64,000 nt of DNA from an uncultured Opitutaceae bacterium (GCA_937902925.1 CALFNN010000069.1:21222-85221), one strand, 5' to 3'. Shown: positions 1 to 9,249, numbered from the stretch's first letter. Notes: generated by a model from the sequence alone, not told the origin. Numbers and translations are program-made.

Positions 1-346
1 AAAGATCGCGGTCGCCGAGATACTCCGCGCGGCGATGCAGCGGGACTTCCGTCGGATAATAGGCGACGATGCCGCCCGCGTTGGCGATGATCCCCTGGAT
101 GCGGGTGCGCTTCCATTGGGTGCGCCACCACGCGATGTCGTAACGGGCGGGATCGATTTCGGTGATATTGGTCTGACCCCAACGCCGGGCGCGGCGATAC
201 CACGGCAGGGGATTGGCGGTGGGCGCGGGTGCCGGGGTGGTGGCGGGGAGGGGAGATTCGGCCGCGAGACCCGTCAACCGCGCACCGGCGAGCACCGCGG
301 TGGCAGCGGCGGTCTTCTTCAGAAAACTCCGGCGGGTTTCAGGCAT
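1..346 (-). CDS. Tat-exported protein, possible glycosyl-hydrolase-like (partial, N-terminal part)
   Basis: Only the first ~115 codons lie in the window; the gene runs off the left edge. The start ATG is at 346-344. The N-terminus carries a twin-arginine motif (RRSFLKK) followed by an Ala-rich hydrophobic stretch, so export by the Tat system is likely. After a Pro/Ala linker the mature part begins with WYRRARRWGQTNITEIDP and continues with a Trp-rich segment (IAWWRTQWKRTRIQG). I associate this start with secreted proteins of the alpha-amylase/GH10-like superfamily in polysaccharide-degrading Verrucomicrobiota, but that is recollection, not proof. Its position next to pectin lyases supports a carbohydrate role. 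No catalytic residues are visible in the part present. Confidence 0.6.
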   Translation of the reverse strand, partial: MPETRRSFLKKTAAATAVLAGARLTGLAAESPLPATTPAPAPTANPLPWYRRARRWGQTNITEIDPARYDIAWWRTQWKRTRIQGIIANAGGIVAYYPTEVPLHRRAEYLGDRDL

Positions 347-364
347 GACCGGCGGAGCGACTCG

Positions 365-754
365 TCAGGGCATCGGAAATGGCACGGTGCGCTGGCAGAG
401 CTGGAGCGGGACGCCCCACGGGTCCCGCATCATGATGAGCATCGAGCCGTCGGGCTGCGGCTCCTCGAGAAACAACGTGGCACCCGCCGCCTCGAGCCGG
501 CGGCGCTCGGCCGCGGCGTCCTTGGTTGCAACCGCCATGTGGAAACTCAACGGATGGGCGGTGAAATAATCGGGAATGGCCGCCTTCGGGTTCGAGTAGA
601 GCTCGACGATGATGCGGCCGGTTTCGTCAGCGAGGAAATGGGTGTAAGGGACATCGTCGCGGCTGCGGGCGATCTTGAAGCCGAGATGCTCGACATACCA
701 GTGCGCCTGCGTGCGCGCGGCGGGGACGTTGATCGCGAAGTGTTCGAATTTCAT
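365..754 (-). CDS. VOC (glyoxalase/bleomycin-resistance fold) family protein
   Basis: A 129-residue single-domain protein of the vicinal oxygen chelate superfamily. It opens with MKFEHFAINVPAARTQAHWYV, the usual first beta strand plus helix of the fold, and has the second half-motif (SFHMAVATKDAAAERRRLEAAGA) and the closing DPWGVPLQLCQR strand, which normally brings a metal or substrate ligand. The start at 754 was chosen because this is exactly where domain homology begins; the frame stays open far upstream, but that reads antisense through the PL4 gene. It ends 18 bp downstream of the start of the Tat-exported gene. The substrate cannot be inferred. Proteins of this type act as dioxygenases, isomerases or lyases. 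Confidence 0.85.
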   Translation of the reverse strand: MKFEHFAINVPAARTQAHWYVEHLGFKIARSRDDVPYTHFLADETGRIIVELYSNPKAAIPDYFTAHPLSFHMAVATKDAAAERRRLEAAGATLFLEEPQPDGSMLIMMRDPWGVPLQLCQRTVPFPMP

Positions 755-961
755 GGAGCTCGTGACGGAGTGTGATGAGGGCCGGCGAAAATACCGCGAC
801 CGCGCGGCGACGGAAGTCGCACCATGCATGGATCGTGCGGCGGGCGCAATACCGCAGCGTGGACCCGGATGAAATCTCGCTGTCAACAACGGGAAATCAC
901 CGCCGCGGTCGCGTGGTTCGGGGCGAAACGATTCCCGGCCGGCTGCGTCCTCCCGGTTGCC

Positions 962-2977
962 ATGAATCCCTTCGCGAACCCCCTCCGCCGGTTGCCGGTC
1001 TGGTCCCTGTGCGCGCTGCTGCCGTTGCTGACGCCGCGGCTCTCCGCAGCAGATGACGTGCAGCTCATCATGAACGGGGCACCGGCGCAGCCCGGCGACT
1101 ACAAGCCGGCCGACATCCAGGCGCTCGTGCTCGAAAACGGTTTGCTCACGATCACGTTTGGGAAGGACGCGAATGGCGATTTCAGCGCGACCTCGGTGGT
1201 CAAGAACGGACAGGAGCTCGCGCACAACCTCCACGGCGTCGAGCCGCGGGACGTCGATGCGCACCGGACGTTTTACCTCGATTCCAACGCGGGCCGGGGA
1301 CACCTCGTGGCTGACACCGTGCGCGTGGTCAAAAACACGCCGGCGCTGGCGCACTTCGCGGTCATCGACAACCGCGCGCTCCATTTGGAACACCATTTCG
1401 TGATGTTGCGGGGAGAAAGCGGCGTGCATCCCTACGTCATCGTGAAGAGTGTGCCGGGGGCGAATTCGGGCGAGACGCGCACGATGTATCGATTCGACAT
1501 GGATATCCTCGACTGGGCGTGGAGTGGCGAGCGCACGGGCCGGCAGCCGAAATACGCGTTCCTCCAGTCGATTTCCGAGGTGGGCAACATGGGCGACGAA
1601 ACCTGGCGGCTGCCCGACGGCGCGGTTTACCAGAAATACGACTATTGCCCGTATTACGCGGAGACCCCGATGTGGGGCCATTACGGTCACGGCTTCGGCG
1701 TGTTTTTCATGCCGGTCAGCAACGAGTCGTATGCCGGCGGACCACTGCGGCAGGAACTGGCCGTCCATCAGGATGCGCTGATCCTGAATTATATCGGCGG
1801 CGGTCATTTTGGCGGGGGCGGCTCGGCGACGGGGCGCAACGGCGAGAAAATCGACGGGCCGTGGTATCTCTATTTCAACACCGGTGCGACGCCCGAGGCC
1901 ATCATCGCCGACGCGAAAAAAGCCGCGGCCGCCGAAAAGACGAAATGGCCCTACGCATGGGTGGATGAGCCACTCTATCCGGTGAAGCGCACGACCGTGA
2001 CCGGACAGCTCAAGCTCACGCACAACCGGTCGACGGCGTTTGCCTATGTGATCCTCGGGCAGCCGAACAATCCGGCCCGCGGTGGCGGCGGCGGTTTTGC
2101 CCGCGGTGGAGCGGGGCGGCGTGGCGGCGGTGCATCGGCGCCGGGTGCGCCGGCCGCGGGGCCGGCTGCGCGCGGCGAGCGGCCCGCGCCCCCGGCGGAG
2201 GGCGATGCGGGGAGCAGTCCGTTCAGCCGGGGCGGCCCGACCGGGCCGGCAGGCGTGCCGGATCGAGCCAGCGTGCTCTACACGCAGTCGGGCGATTATA
2301 TTTTTTATGTGAAGGCCGATGCCGACGGTAAGTTCGCGTTGCCGGCCGTGCGTCCCGGCACCTACACGCTCTACGCATGGCAGACGCAAGGACCGGTCAC
2401 GCAGTCGTTCGCGCGCGACGGCGTGGAAGTGAAGGGCGACAAGCTCGATCTCGGCGTCGTCGAATGGGACGCACCCTACCATCCGAACCTGATCTTCCAG
2501 CTCGGCAAGGCGGACCGGATGGCGGGCGAGTTCAAGTTTGGCAGCGCGCCGCGCACCAACCAGTGGGTGGACCAGATTCCGCGCGACCTGACTTTCACCA
2601 TCGGCAAGAGCAAGGAATCGGAGGACTGGTATTATGCCCAAAACGGACCGACGGGCTCGGAGCCGAGCGTCTGGAATATCGATTTCAAGGTGGCGAAAGT
2701 CCCGGCCGGCAGCGCCTACCTTACGATTCCAGTCGCGGGTGGGCCGGGTGACGTGACGGTTCTCGTCAATGGCACGGATGTCGGCCACGTGGTGCACGGT
2801 GACGATGCAAGCGTGCGGCGCGCGGCCAATCGCAGCGGGGTCTATGCGCGATTCGAATTCACCTTTCCTGCGACGACACTCAAGCCGGGCGCGAACACCC
2901 TCAGTTTGCGGACGAATCGCGCCTCAGGCAAAAACAACGGGATCATGTATGATACCGTGGTGCTGGAGACGGATTGA
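962..2977 (+). CDS. Rhamnogalacturonan endolyase, polysaccharide lyase family 4
   Basis: A 671-residue secreted lyase predicted to cleave rhamnogalacturonan-I backbone by beta-elimination. A hydrophobic signal peptide (about residues 10-30, ending LSAADD) fixes the start at 962; an upstream in-frame ATG at 824 would bury it. The order fits PL4: an N-terminal beta-sandwich catalytic domain (to about residue 345), an FnIII-like domain (VTGQLKLTHNRSTAFAYVILG; then GKFALPAVRPGTYTLYAW) and a C-terminal CBM-like jelly roll (ANTLSLRTNRASGKNNGIMYDTV). Unusually, a Gly/Arg/Ala/Pro-rich low-complexity insert of about 65 residues (around 370-435) interrupts the FnIII-like domain. It is the first of several pectin enzymes in the cluster. 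Family assignment is confident; the exact substrate is inferred. Confidence 0.87.
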   Translation: MNPFANPLRRLPVWSLCALLPLLTPRLSAADDVQLIMNGAPAQPGDYKPADIQALVLENGLLTITFGKDANGDFSATSVVKNGQELAHNLHGVEPRDVDAHRTFYLDSNAGRGHLVADTVRVVKNTPALAHFAVIDNRALHLEHHFVMLRGESGVHPYVIVKSVPGANSGETRTMYRFDMDILDWAWSGERTGRQPKYAFLQSISEVGNMGDETWRLPDGAVYQKYDYCPYYAETPMWGHYGHGFGVFFMPVSNESYAGGPLRQELAVHQDALILNYIGGGHFGGGGSATGRNGEKIDGPWYLYFNTGATPEAIIADAKKAAAAEKTKWPYAWVDEPLYPVKRTTVTGQLKLTHNRSTAFAYVILGQPNNPARGGGGGFARGGAGRRGGGASAPGAPAAGPAARGERPAPPAEGDAGSSPFSRGGPTGPAGVPDRASVLYTQSGDYIFYVKADADGKFALPAVRPGTYTLYAWQTQGPVTQSFARDGVEVKGDKLDLGVVEWDAPYHPNLIFQLGKADRMAGEFKFGSAPRTNQWVDQIPRDLTFTIGKSKESEDWYYAQNGPTGSEPSVWNIDFKVAKVPAGSAYLTIPVAGGPGDVTVLVNGTDVGHVVHGDDASVRRAANRSGVYARFEFTFPATTLKPGANTLSLRTNRASGKNNGIMYDTVVLETD

Positions 2978-3143
2978 GATCCTGGTGAACGCGGGCGCAC
3001 GGTCCCGCTAATTGCATTGGGGAATTGCCTGAAATCTTGCGTTTTGCGGCGGCGAAAAACGTGGTCGAAATCTATCTGTTTAATTTCCAGTGATTTGAAA
3101 CAGTGCGGACGGATGGCATGAGCGGTGCAGGAATGGACCCGCC

Positions 3144-3545
3144 ATGAAATCACACTCCCAAAAAACAATGGTTCTCAGTTTTATCGTCGCGGCCGCCTTG
3201 GCGATGCCCGCGATCGCCCAGACCGATCAGCCGAAGTCCGAAACGCCTTCCGGTTCGTCCAGTTCGTCGGCCGTCGAAACGCCGTCCACGCCGTCGTCTC
3301 CCTCGACCCCGAGCGCTTCGATGGATACCGACCAGAACAAGGTTTCCGGCAAGGTTACGGCCAAGTCGGATGACAGCCTGACAGTCGACGGCCAGACCAT
3401 CGTGGTCACGCGCAGTTCCACGCTCACGAAGGCCGGTTCGCCCGTCAAAATCGGCGACCTCAATGTCGGCGACAAGGTGACGGTGTCGACCATCAAGGGA
3501 GCCGACGGAAAGCTCCTGGCGGTGACCGTCGAGGTCGGCGGTTAA
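3144..3545 (+). CDS. Small secreted protein with DUF5666-like beta domain
   Basis: A 133-residue protein with a clear signal peptide (MKSHSQKTMVLSFIVAAALA, cleavage near AIAQ). A Ser/Pro/Thr-rich linker occupies about residues 27-62. The C-terminal ~70 residues (KVSGKVTAKSDDSLTVDGQTIVV, then VKIGDLNVGDKVTVSTI) form the short alternating strands seen in DUF5666-like OB-fold proteins. No catalytic residues are visible. It stands alone, with 166 bp upstream and a strong terminator just downstream, so it is probably transcribed as a single gene. The function is unknown. Confidence 0.75.
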   Translation: MKSHSQKTMVLSFIVAAALAMPAIAQTDQPKSETPSGSSSSSAVETPSTPSSPSTPSASMDTDQNKVSGKVTAKSDDSLTVDGQTIVVTRSSTLTKAGSPVKIGDLNVGDKVTVSTIKGADGKLLAVTVEVGG

Positions 3546-3600
3546 GGAAACGTCAGCCAGCGCGCCGCCGCCAGTGCTCGGTCGCGCCGCTCATTAGCAG

Positions 3601-3640
3601 TCCCGCCGCCGGAAATTTCCGGCGGCGGGATTCTTTTTTT
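3601..3640 (+). terminator. Rho-independent terminator after the small secreted protein
   Basis: A perfect 12-bp stem (TCCCGCCGCCGG at 3601-3612 pairing with CCGGCGGCGGGA at 3619-3630) encloses an AAATTT loop and is followed by TTC and seven T residues. It lies 55 bp after the stop codon at 3545 and insulates the CE15-like gene that starts at 3749. Confidence 0.92.
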
Positions 3641-3748
3641 ATTTCATGCGTCTTGCGCAGAGGGGTCGGTGCGCCGGGCGCATCGGCGTCGTTTGAAAAT
3701 TGCGATCATGCCGATCGACCCCTAGTTCAATCCGCACCACCTCACCCC

Positions 3749-5170
3749 ATGAATACTCCCGCTGTCGCCGTTTTGCGCCGTTCCCCCATTGCCCTCGGTT
3801 TGCTGGCGCTCGCCGGTGCGCTGCCCGTGTCCGCCCAGACCACGCCGGCTTCACCGGACACCGCCCCGCCGGCGGCCAAATCCGCCCGCCCGCCCGCGAT
3901 CAAGGATGCCGACGGCCGGTCGCTTCGCCGGGCGCCGACGGGGCACCTCACGAACTACTACGAGGACAAGATCCCGCCCTACACGCTGCCCGATCCCCTG
4001 GTGCTGGCGGACGGCAAACCGGTTCGCGATGCCGGGACCTGGTTCAAGGAACGCCGGCCGGAAATCGTGAAGCTCTACGAAAACGAAATCTACGGTCGCG
4101 TGCCGGCCAACGCGCCCAAGGTGACATGGGAGGTGGGGGCAAGCGACCCGACCGCACTCGACGGCGCGGCGGTGCAGAAGGAAGTGACGTTTCATTTCGG
4201 CGACAAGCCCGATGGCCCGGCGGCGCACCTCAACGTTTACCTGCCGGCGAAGGCGACGGGCCCGGTGCCGTTGGTCCTCAGCATCAGCTTCGGATTCGGC
4301 ATGGGGCGCGGTGGAGTCGTCCCACCCGGGCGGGCGGCTGTGGCGGCCCAACCCGCGGCGAACGCGACGGCGGCGACGCCCGCCGCTCCCGCTGCGCGCG
4401 GAGGCGGGGCGCCGCGCGGCGGCGAGCCCATCGCGGACATCGTTGCGCGCGGCTACGGCTACGCGGTGGTGCGCTACACCGAAATCCAACCCGACACGGC
4501 TGCCGGCCTGACGTCCGGTGTCATTGGGTTGACCCTTGGACCCGGCCAGACCAAGCCGGCGCCGGACGAATGGGGCACGATCAGCGCGTGGGCGTGGGGC
4601 TTGAGCCGGATCGAGGATTATCTGGAAACCGACCGGGGGGTCGACGCGAAGCGCGTCGCCATCGTCGGCCATTCGCGCCTCGGCAAGACAGTCCTCTGGG
4701 CGGGCGCGCACGATCCGCGGTTCGCCATGATCTTTTCGAGCCAGGGCGGCGAGATGGGCTCGGCGCTCGCGCGGCGCGACTACGGTGAGACCGTCGACGA
4801 CATGGCGGCGAATTTCGGTTATCAGTTCGCCGGCAACTTTCAAAAATATCCCGGCCACTGGAACGACATGCCGGTGGATGCGCATTTTCTGATTTCGCTT
4901 TGCGCGCCGCGCCCGGTTCTCATCACCGGTGGCAGCGGCGACCAGTGGTCGGATCCGCACGGCGAGTTCCTCGGCGCCGTCGCCGCCGGGCCCGTCTATC
5001 GTCTGCTCGGGCAGCCGGATCTGGGCACGATGGAGATGCCGCCGCTCGATACGCCGGTGATGACCGGGAAGCTCGCCTACATGGAGCACAACGGGCCGCA
5101 CGCCATCACGCCGCTCGACTGGAAAGTCTTCCTGGACTACGCCGACAAGTATCTGAAGCCGGCGCGGTGA
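3749..5170 (+). CDS. CE15-like carbohydrate esterase (glucuronoyl esterase family), secreted
   Basis: A 473-residue secreted alpha/beta-hydrolase resembling carbohydrate esterase family 15, which hydrolyses glucuronate methyl or aryl esters in plant cell walls. The start at 3749 precedes a signal peptide ending PVSAQTT. The nucleophile elbow GHSRLGKT is visible with Ser near residue 309, and the C-terminal NGPHAITPLDW supplies the catalytic His. The acid may sit near SSQGGEMG or in the GGSGDQWSD strand. A low-complexity Ala/Gly/Pro insert of ~45 residues (about 187-232) follows FGFGMGRGG. In a pectin cluster it may de-esterify uronate residues, which is inference. It converges on the MFS gene with 13 bp between stops. 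Confidence 0.83.
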   Translation: MNTPAVAVLRRSPIALGLLALAGALPVSAQTTPASPDTAPPAAKSARPPAIKDADGRSLRRAPTGHLTNYYEDKIPPYTLPDPLVLADGKPVRDAGTWFKERRPEIVKLYENEIYGRVPANAPKVTWEVGASDPTALDGAAVQKEVTFHFGDKPDGPAAHLNVYLPAKATGPVPLVLSISFGFGMGRGGVVPPGRAAVAAQPAANATAATPAAPAARGGGAPRGGEPIADIVARGYGYAVVRYTEIQPDTAAGLTSGVIGLTLGPGQTKPAPDEWGTISAWAWGLSRIEDYLETDRGVDAKRVAIVGHSRLGKTVLWAGAHDPRFAMIFSSQGGEMGSALARRDYGETVDDMAANFGYQFAGNFQKYPGHWNDMPVDAHFLISLCAPRPVLITGGSGDQWSDPHGEFLGAVAAGPVYRLLGQPDLGTMEMPPLDTPVMTGKLAYMEHNGPHAITPLDWKVFLDYADKYLKPAR

Positions 5171-5183
5171 ACCCGGCCGGCGT

Positions 5184-6422
5184 TCAACTGGCGGCGCCGG
5201 CCGGCAGCGCCGGCTCGCGGTCCGTGCGCGACAAGCGCACATAGAGCAGCAGTGCGCCCAGCCCCAGGGCCAGCGCGACGACCTGGGTGATTGCGAGCGA
5301 AAGCGTGGTGCTCCACACGAGGGGCGCGAGCATGGCGTTGAGCGCTGCGCCGGTGGTCTGGGCGAAACTCTGGCACGACGCGGCCAGTCCGCGCTGGTGG
5401 GGAAACAAGTCCAACGCCAGCAATGTCAGCGTCGGGGCCGCAAGCGACAGCCCGACCACGTAGAAGAAAAGCGGCGCCACCGTCCACGGCAGGGTTGGCG
5501 GCAGGAAAAGGGTCAGCAGGAAATTGACGGCCATCGCGGCGCCCATCAGGCCGTAGCCGTAGGCGAGGGTGCGGAGCGGCGCCATGCGACCGGCAAATTT
5601 TCCCGAGAGCCACGAGCCGGCGGCAATGCCGGCGGTCGCCGGCCCGAAGAGCCACAGAAACCCGGTGGCGGGCACGCCGAGGTGCTGGATCAGGAACACC
5701 GGGGCCGAGGCCACATAGATGAAAAAACCGGAGAAGTTGAGCGTGAGCGCGAGGCACAGGGCGATGAACCGGTGCGACGTGAGCACGCTCCAATAAGACC
5801 GGGCGAGATAAACGGGGTGCAGCGACCGGCGCCGTTCGGGCGGGAGCGTTTCCGGAAGCACGAAGCGGCACAGCAGCCACGCGAGACAGGCGAAGGAGAC
5901 AAGGAAGACGAACACGGCGCGCCAGCCGAACCACGCCTGCAGCCAGCCGCCGATGACCGGCGCAATCGCCGGCGCGAGCGCGAACGTGAGCGAGACCTGC
6001 GACATCACCCGCTGGGCCTCGGCGCCATGAAACAAATCGCGCACGATCGCCCGCCCGACGACCATCCCGGCTCCGGCCGTCATGCCCTGGAGCGCGCGGA
6101 ATATCAGGAGTTGATGGATGCTGTGCGCGCAGGCGCAGGCGGTGGAGGCGACGATAAAGAGCGCCGTGCCCCAGAGAATCACGCGCCGGCGACCGAGCGC
6201 GTCGGAAATCGCCCCATGCCAGAGCGTCATCAGCGCAAACGGCACCATGTAGGCGGTGAGCGTTTGCTGCACCTCGAGCATTGGAGCGTGCAGCTTGACG
6301 CCGATGTCCGGCATCGACGGCAGGTAGGCGTCGACCGAAAACGGTCCCACGGCCGTGAGCGCCGCGAGCAACGCCGCGAGGCCGCGGTGGTGTTCGCTCG
6401 AATTGGAGGCCGGGGCCGTCAT
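5184..6422 (-). CDS. Bcr/CflA-type multidrug efflux MFS transporter
   Basis: A 412-residue inner-membrane protein with about 12 hydrophobic segments and the DHA1 arrangement. The first helix contains the family signature (VGPFSVDAYLPSMPDIG), and motif A follows helix 2 as ISDALGRRRVIL. The segment RALQGMTAGAGMVVGRAIVRDL is the conserved Bcr/CflA motif C region. It would export small molecules by proton antiport. It sits between pectin genes but reads towards the esterase, so a role in pectin metabolism is not implied. A longer frame overlapping the same strand is a shadow. The specific substrate is unknown. Confidence 0.9.
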   Translation of the reverse strand: MTAPASNSSEHHRGLAALLAALTAVGPFSVDAYLPSMPDIGVKLHAPMLEVQQTLTAYMVPFALMTLWHGAISDALGRRRVILWGTALFIVASTACACAHSIHQLLIFRALQGMTAGAGMVVGRAIVRDLFHGAEAQRVMSQVSLTFALAPAIAPVIGGWLQAWFGWRAVFVFLVSFACLAWLLCRFVLPETLPPERRRSLHPVYLARSYWSVLTSHRFIALCLALTLNFSGFFIYVASAPVFLIQHLGVPATGFLWLFGPATAGIAAGSWLSGKFAGRMAPLRTLAYGYGLMGAAMAVNFLLTLFLPPTLPWTVAPLFFYVVGLSLAAPTLTLLALDLFPHQRGLAASCQSFAQTTGAALNAMLAPLVWSTTLSLAITQVVALALGLGALLLYVRLSRTDREPALPAGAAS

Positions 6423-6568
6423 CGGAAGAGCCGACGACGCTGGCGGCGCTCGTCACGGGCGCAACGCATTAACGCCGCGCGGCCCGCGGCGACCGGGCGC
6501 AGTTGAACACGAATTCCCGCGATGACTGCCGGGGTGCGCCGCTCGTCGCCGGCGCGGGGCCCGATCGA

Positions 6569-7570
6569 TCAGGGCTGGGCGGCGGCGGCAAGCGTGGTCA
6601 CGACGCCGGCGCGCGTGACTTCACGGATGGCGCCGTTGCCCGAGTCGGCCACGAAGACGTTGTCGTCGGCATCGACCGCGATCCCACGCGGCTCGCTGAA
6701 TCGCGCCGCAGCGCCGGTGCCATCGACCTTGCCCGCTTCACCCGGCTTCCCGGCAAGGGTGGACACGACGCCGTCGGGCGTGATTTTCCGAATCGTGTTA
6801 TTGTCCGTGTCGGCGACGAAGACATTGCCGGCCGCGTCGACCGTGAGGGCGCGGGGGGCGCCGAAGCGGGCCGCGGCGCCGGTGCCGTCGGCGCTGCCGG
6901 CGGCCTGTCCCATCGAGCCGGCGAGTGTGGAGACGACGCCGTCCGGCGTGATTTTGCGAATGTTGGAGTTTCCCTCGTCCGCGACGTAGACATTGCCCCT
7001 GGGATCGACCGCGATGCCGCGGGGCGTGGCGAAGCGCGCCTCGCCGCCCTTGCCGTCCGCCGTTCCGGCCACGCCGCCCCTGCCTGCGAAGGTGGACACC
7101 GTGCCGTCGGGAGCGATTTTGCGCACGGAACTGTTGCCGTTGTCCGCGACAAACACATTGCCCGCGGCGTCGACGGCGACGGCCGTCGGCGTGTGAAAAT
7201 TGGTCTCGCCGGCCGCGGCCGCCGGCTTGCCGAGTGCCATCGCGGCGCCACCGGCGGGAACCTTGTAGACGGCGTTGCCGTCGGCGTCGGCCACAAAAAC
7301 CGACCCGGCGCGGTCCACCGCGAGGCAGATGGGATCGCTCAGGCTGGGTCCGCCGCCACCGATCACCGTGACCTCCCCGGCGGGGGTGATCTTGTGCACC
7401 GTGGCGGTGTCGACGTCGCCCACGTAGAGATTGCCGGCCTGGTCCACCGCGACGGCGCGCGGGTTGCTCAGCGGGACCGTTGTAAATTTCCGTTCCGGTG
7501 CGGCCGCGATCACCACGGCAAGGCTGGCACACGACAATCCAATCAGGGCACGCAGGGCGGACGATTTCAT
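6569..7570 (-). CDS. Secreted NHL-repeat beta-propeller protein
   Basis: A 333-residue protein with a signal peptide (MKSSALRALIGLSCASLAVV) followed by about five to six NHL repeats. Each repeat has the pattern F/R-x-P-R-G/A-V/I-A-V-D-x-x-G-N-V-F/Y-V-A-D-x-x-N, then IRKITPDGVVSTLAG, which gives one propeller blade of ~55 residues. The repeats are very similar to each other at the DNA level, which suggests recent internal duplication. Start 7570 was chosen for the signal peptide; an upstream in-frame ATG at 7618 would add a non-signal extension. It is divergent from the GH28 gene. Such propellers bind ligands or proteins; no enzymatic residues can be assigned. Confidence 0.85.
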   Translation of the reverse strand: MKSSALRALIGLSCASLAVVIAAAPERKFTTVPLSNPRAVAVDQAGNLYVGDVDTATVHKITPAGEVTVIGGGGPSLSDPICLAVDRAGSVFVADADGNAVYKVPAGGAAMALGKPAAAAGETNFHTPTAVAVDAAGNVFVADNGNSSVRKIAPDGTVSTFAGRGGVAGTADGKGGEARFATPRGIAVDPRGNVYVADEGNSNIRKITPDGVVSTLAGSMGQAAGSADGTGAAARFGAPRALTVDAAGNVFVADTDNNTIRKITPDGVVSTLAGKPGEAGKVDGTGAAARFSEPRGIAVDADDNVFVADSGNGAIREVTRAGVVTTLAAAAQP

Positions 7571-7885
7571 AAAAAGGTGGGGTGGACCGGCGGTGGAAAA
7601 ACCTGCGAACGGCCCCAAAATTTGTCGATGAGCATACCTGCCAGACGGTCAGTCGTCGCGATGAGTTTCACGACGAGGTAAGGTTGTTCCAGCGTTGACG
7701 CGACAATCGACCAAGGAGGCCGACATTGCGGCCGGCGCCGGGAATTGTCGATTTTGTTTCCCGGGCGGCAAAGATCGACCCGATGATCGGCCTTCGTTGC
7801 GATCGAGCGGACGGCGCGCCGCGGTGACTGTCCGAAGCGGCGACCGCTTGAGTTTTCCCGGCCCGTTGCGACGCTTGCCCTCCCC
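7571..7885. other. Intergenic region between divergent NHL and GH28 genes
   Basis: This 315-bp region must hold the promoters of the divergent NHL-repeat (minus) and GH28 (plus) genes. I see two direct copies of TTGTCGAT (7622-7629 and 7745-7752) and a related TCGATTGTC on the other strand near 7702-7710. These could be regulator sites but are too weak to call. No convincing open frame or hairpin terminator is present. Confidence 0.4.
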
Positions 7886-9226
7886 ATGACGACCCCGATA
7901 AACCGCCGCGCCTGGCTTGGGCGCTGGCTCCTTGCGCCACTCTTCCTTCCTTTCATGTCCGCTCAGCAAAACTCCGCGACCGCGGCGCAGCCCGCCGGTC
8001 CCCGGCATTTCGTCATCTCCGACTACGGCGCGGTGGCCGACGGCAGGACGGTGAACACGGCCGCCATCCAGAAAGCGCTCGATGCCGCGGGTGCCGCGGG
8101 CGGCGGGGTGGTCGAGATTCCCGCCGGCACGTTTCTCAGCGGCTCGATTTTTCTCAACAACGGGGTCGAGCTGTATCTCGACGAGGGCGCGGTGCTGCTG
8201 GGCTCGAACCGGATCGAGGACTATCCGAAGCGCGAGACACGGATTGAGGGACATTTCGAGCCGTGGCGGATGGCGCTCGTCAACGCGCAGCAGATGGACC
8301 GCGTGCGAATCGGCGGGAAGGGTCGCCTCGACGGGAACGGCGTGACGTTCTGGCAGGCGTTCTGGAAGCGCCGGCAGGAAAATCCCCGCTGCACCAACCT
8401 CGAGGTCGAGCGCCCCCGGCTGTTGTTCATCGACCGGTGCAAGGACGTGCACGTCGAGGGCATCGCGTTGCAGGATTCGGGATTCTGGAACCTCCACCTC
8501 TATCATTGCAGCGACGTCCTGATCGAGGGCCTGCGCATCACGATCCCGAGCGCCGTGAACGGCCTGCGGGGTCCGAGCACCGACGGCATGGACATCGACA
8601 GCTCGCAGAAGGTCACCATCCGCAACTGCTATATCTCGACGAACGACGACAACATCGCGCTCAAGGGCAGCAAGGGCCCGCTCGCGGACAAGGACACGGA
8701 CAGCCCGGCGGTCGAGGACATCCTCGTCGAGGGCTGCGAGTGCGGCACGGGCAACGGCCTCATCACGTGCGGCAGCGAGGCGACGACGATCCGCAACGTG
8801 ACCGTGCGCAATTGCACGATGTCGGGCAGCGCCACGCTGCTCACGCTGAAGCTCCGGCCCGACACGCCGCAGCATTACGAGCACATCACGATGGACGGCA
8901 TCAAGCTCGCCGGCACGGGGCGCCTGATCAACTGCGCGCCGTGGACGCAGTTCTTCGACCTGAAGGGCCAGCCGCCGCCATCGCGGATGGTCAACGACGT
9001 CACGATCCGCAACGTGAGCGGCACCTACGGGGCGTTCGGGCAGTTGCGCGGCAATCCGGGCGACGTGATCCGCGACATCACGCTCGAGAACATCGACGTC
9101 AAGCTCAACGGCCCCCGCGGCGGCGACCGGCTGAATCTCGGCAAGGTGGACAACCTTGTGGTGAAAAACGTCGTCGTGAACGGCCAGCCGTTTCAACCGC
9201 CGGCGGCGAACGGCGCGGCCAAGTAG
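7886..9226 (+). CDS. Divergent GH28-like right-handed beta-helix protein, secreted
   Basis: A 446-residue exported protein of the polygalacturonase (GH28) fold. The N-terminus (NRRAWLGRWLLAPLFLPFMSA) looks like a Tat or Sec signal. The entry strand FVISDYGAVADGRTVNTAAIQKALDAAG is typical of GH28 and pectate-lyase-like proteins. Canonical GH28 enzymes carry NTD, DD, GHG and RIK motifs. Here they read STDGMD and NDDN (acidic residues kept), but the GHG position is GTGNG, without His, and the RIK position is LKLRP. It may therefore be a lyase, an exo-enzyme of a divergent subfamily or a binding protein. Its neighbours suggest pectin as substrate. Fold confidence is high; activity confidence is low. 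Confidence 0.8.
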   Translation: MTTPINRRAWLGRWLLAPLFLPFMSAQQNSATAAQPAGPRHFVISDYGAVADGRTVNTAAIQKALDAAGAAGGGVVEIPAGTFLSGSIFLNNGVELYLDEGAVLLGSNRIEDYPKRETRIEGHFEPWRMALVNAQQMDRVRIGGKGRLDGNGVTFWQAFWKRRQENPRCTNLEVERPRLLFIDRCKDVHVEGIALQDSGFWNLHLYHCSDVLIEGLRITIPSAVNGLRGPSTDGMDIDSSQKVTIRNCYISTNDDNIALKGSKGPLADKDTDSPAVEDILVEGCECGTGNGLITCGSEATTIRNVTVRNCTMSGSATLLTLKLRPDTPQHYEHITMDGIKLAGTGRLINCAPWTQFFDLKGQPPPSRMVNDVTIRNVSGTYGAFGQLRGNPGDVIRDITLENIDVKLNGPRGGDRLNLGKVDNLVVKNVVVNGQPFQPPAANGAAK

Positions 9227-9249
9227 ACTTGGGGTCGGGACGCGACCGG

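Noticed and set aside
822..831. CCATGCATGG palindrome upstream of PL4
   Set aside because: A 10-bp palindrome alone is weak, with no repeat elsewhere in the cluster and no flanking symmetry.
755..2797. Extension of the VOC gene frame upstream through the PL4 gene
   Set aside because: Homology to the VOC family begins exactly at the ATG at 754; the extension reads antisense through a conserved lyase.
6569..7570. Periodic near-identical DNA repeats that could look like a CRISPR or minisatellite
   Set aside because: The period (~165 bp) is in frame and encodes NHL propeller blades, so it is explained by protein repeats.
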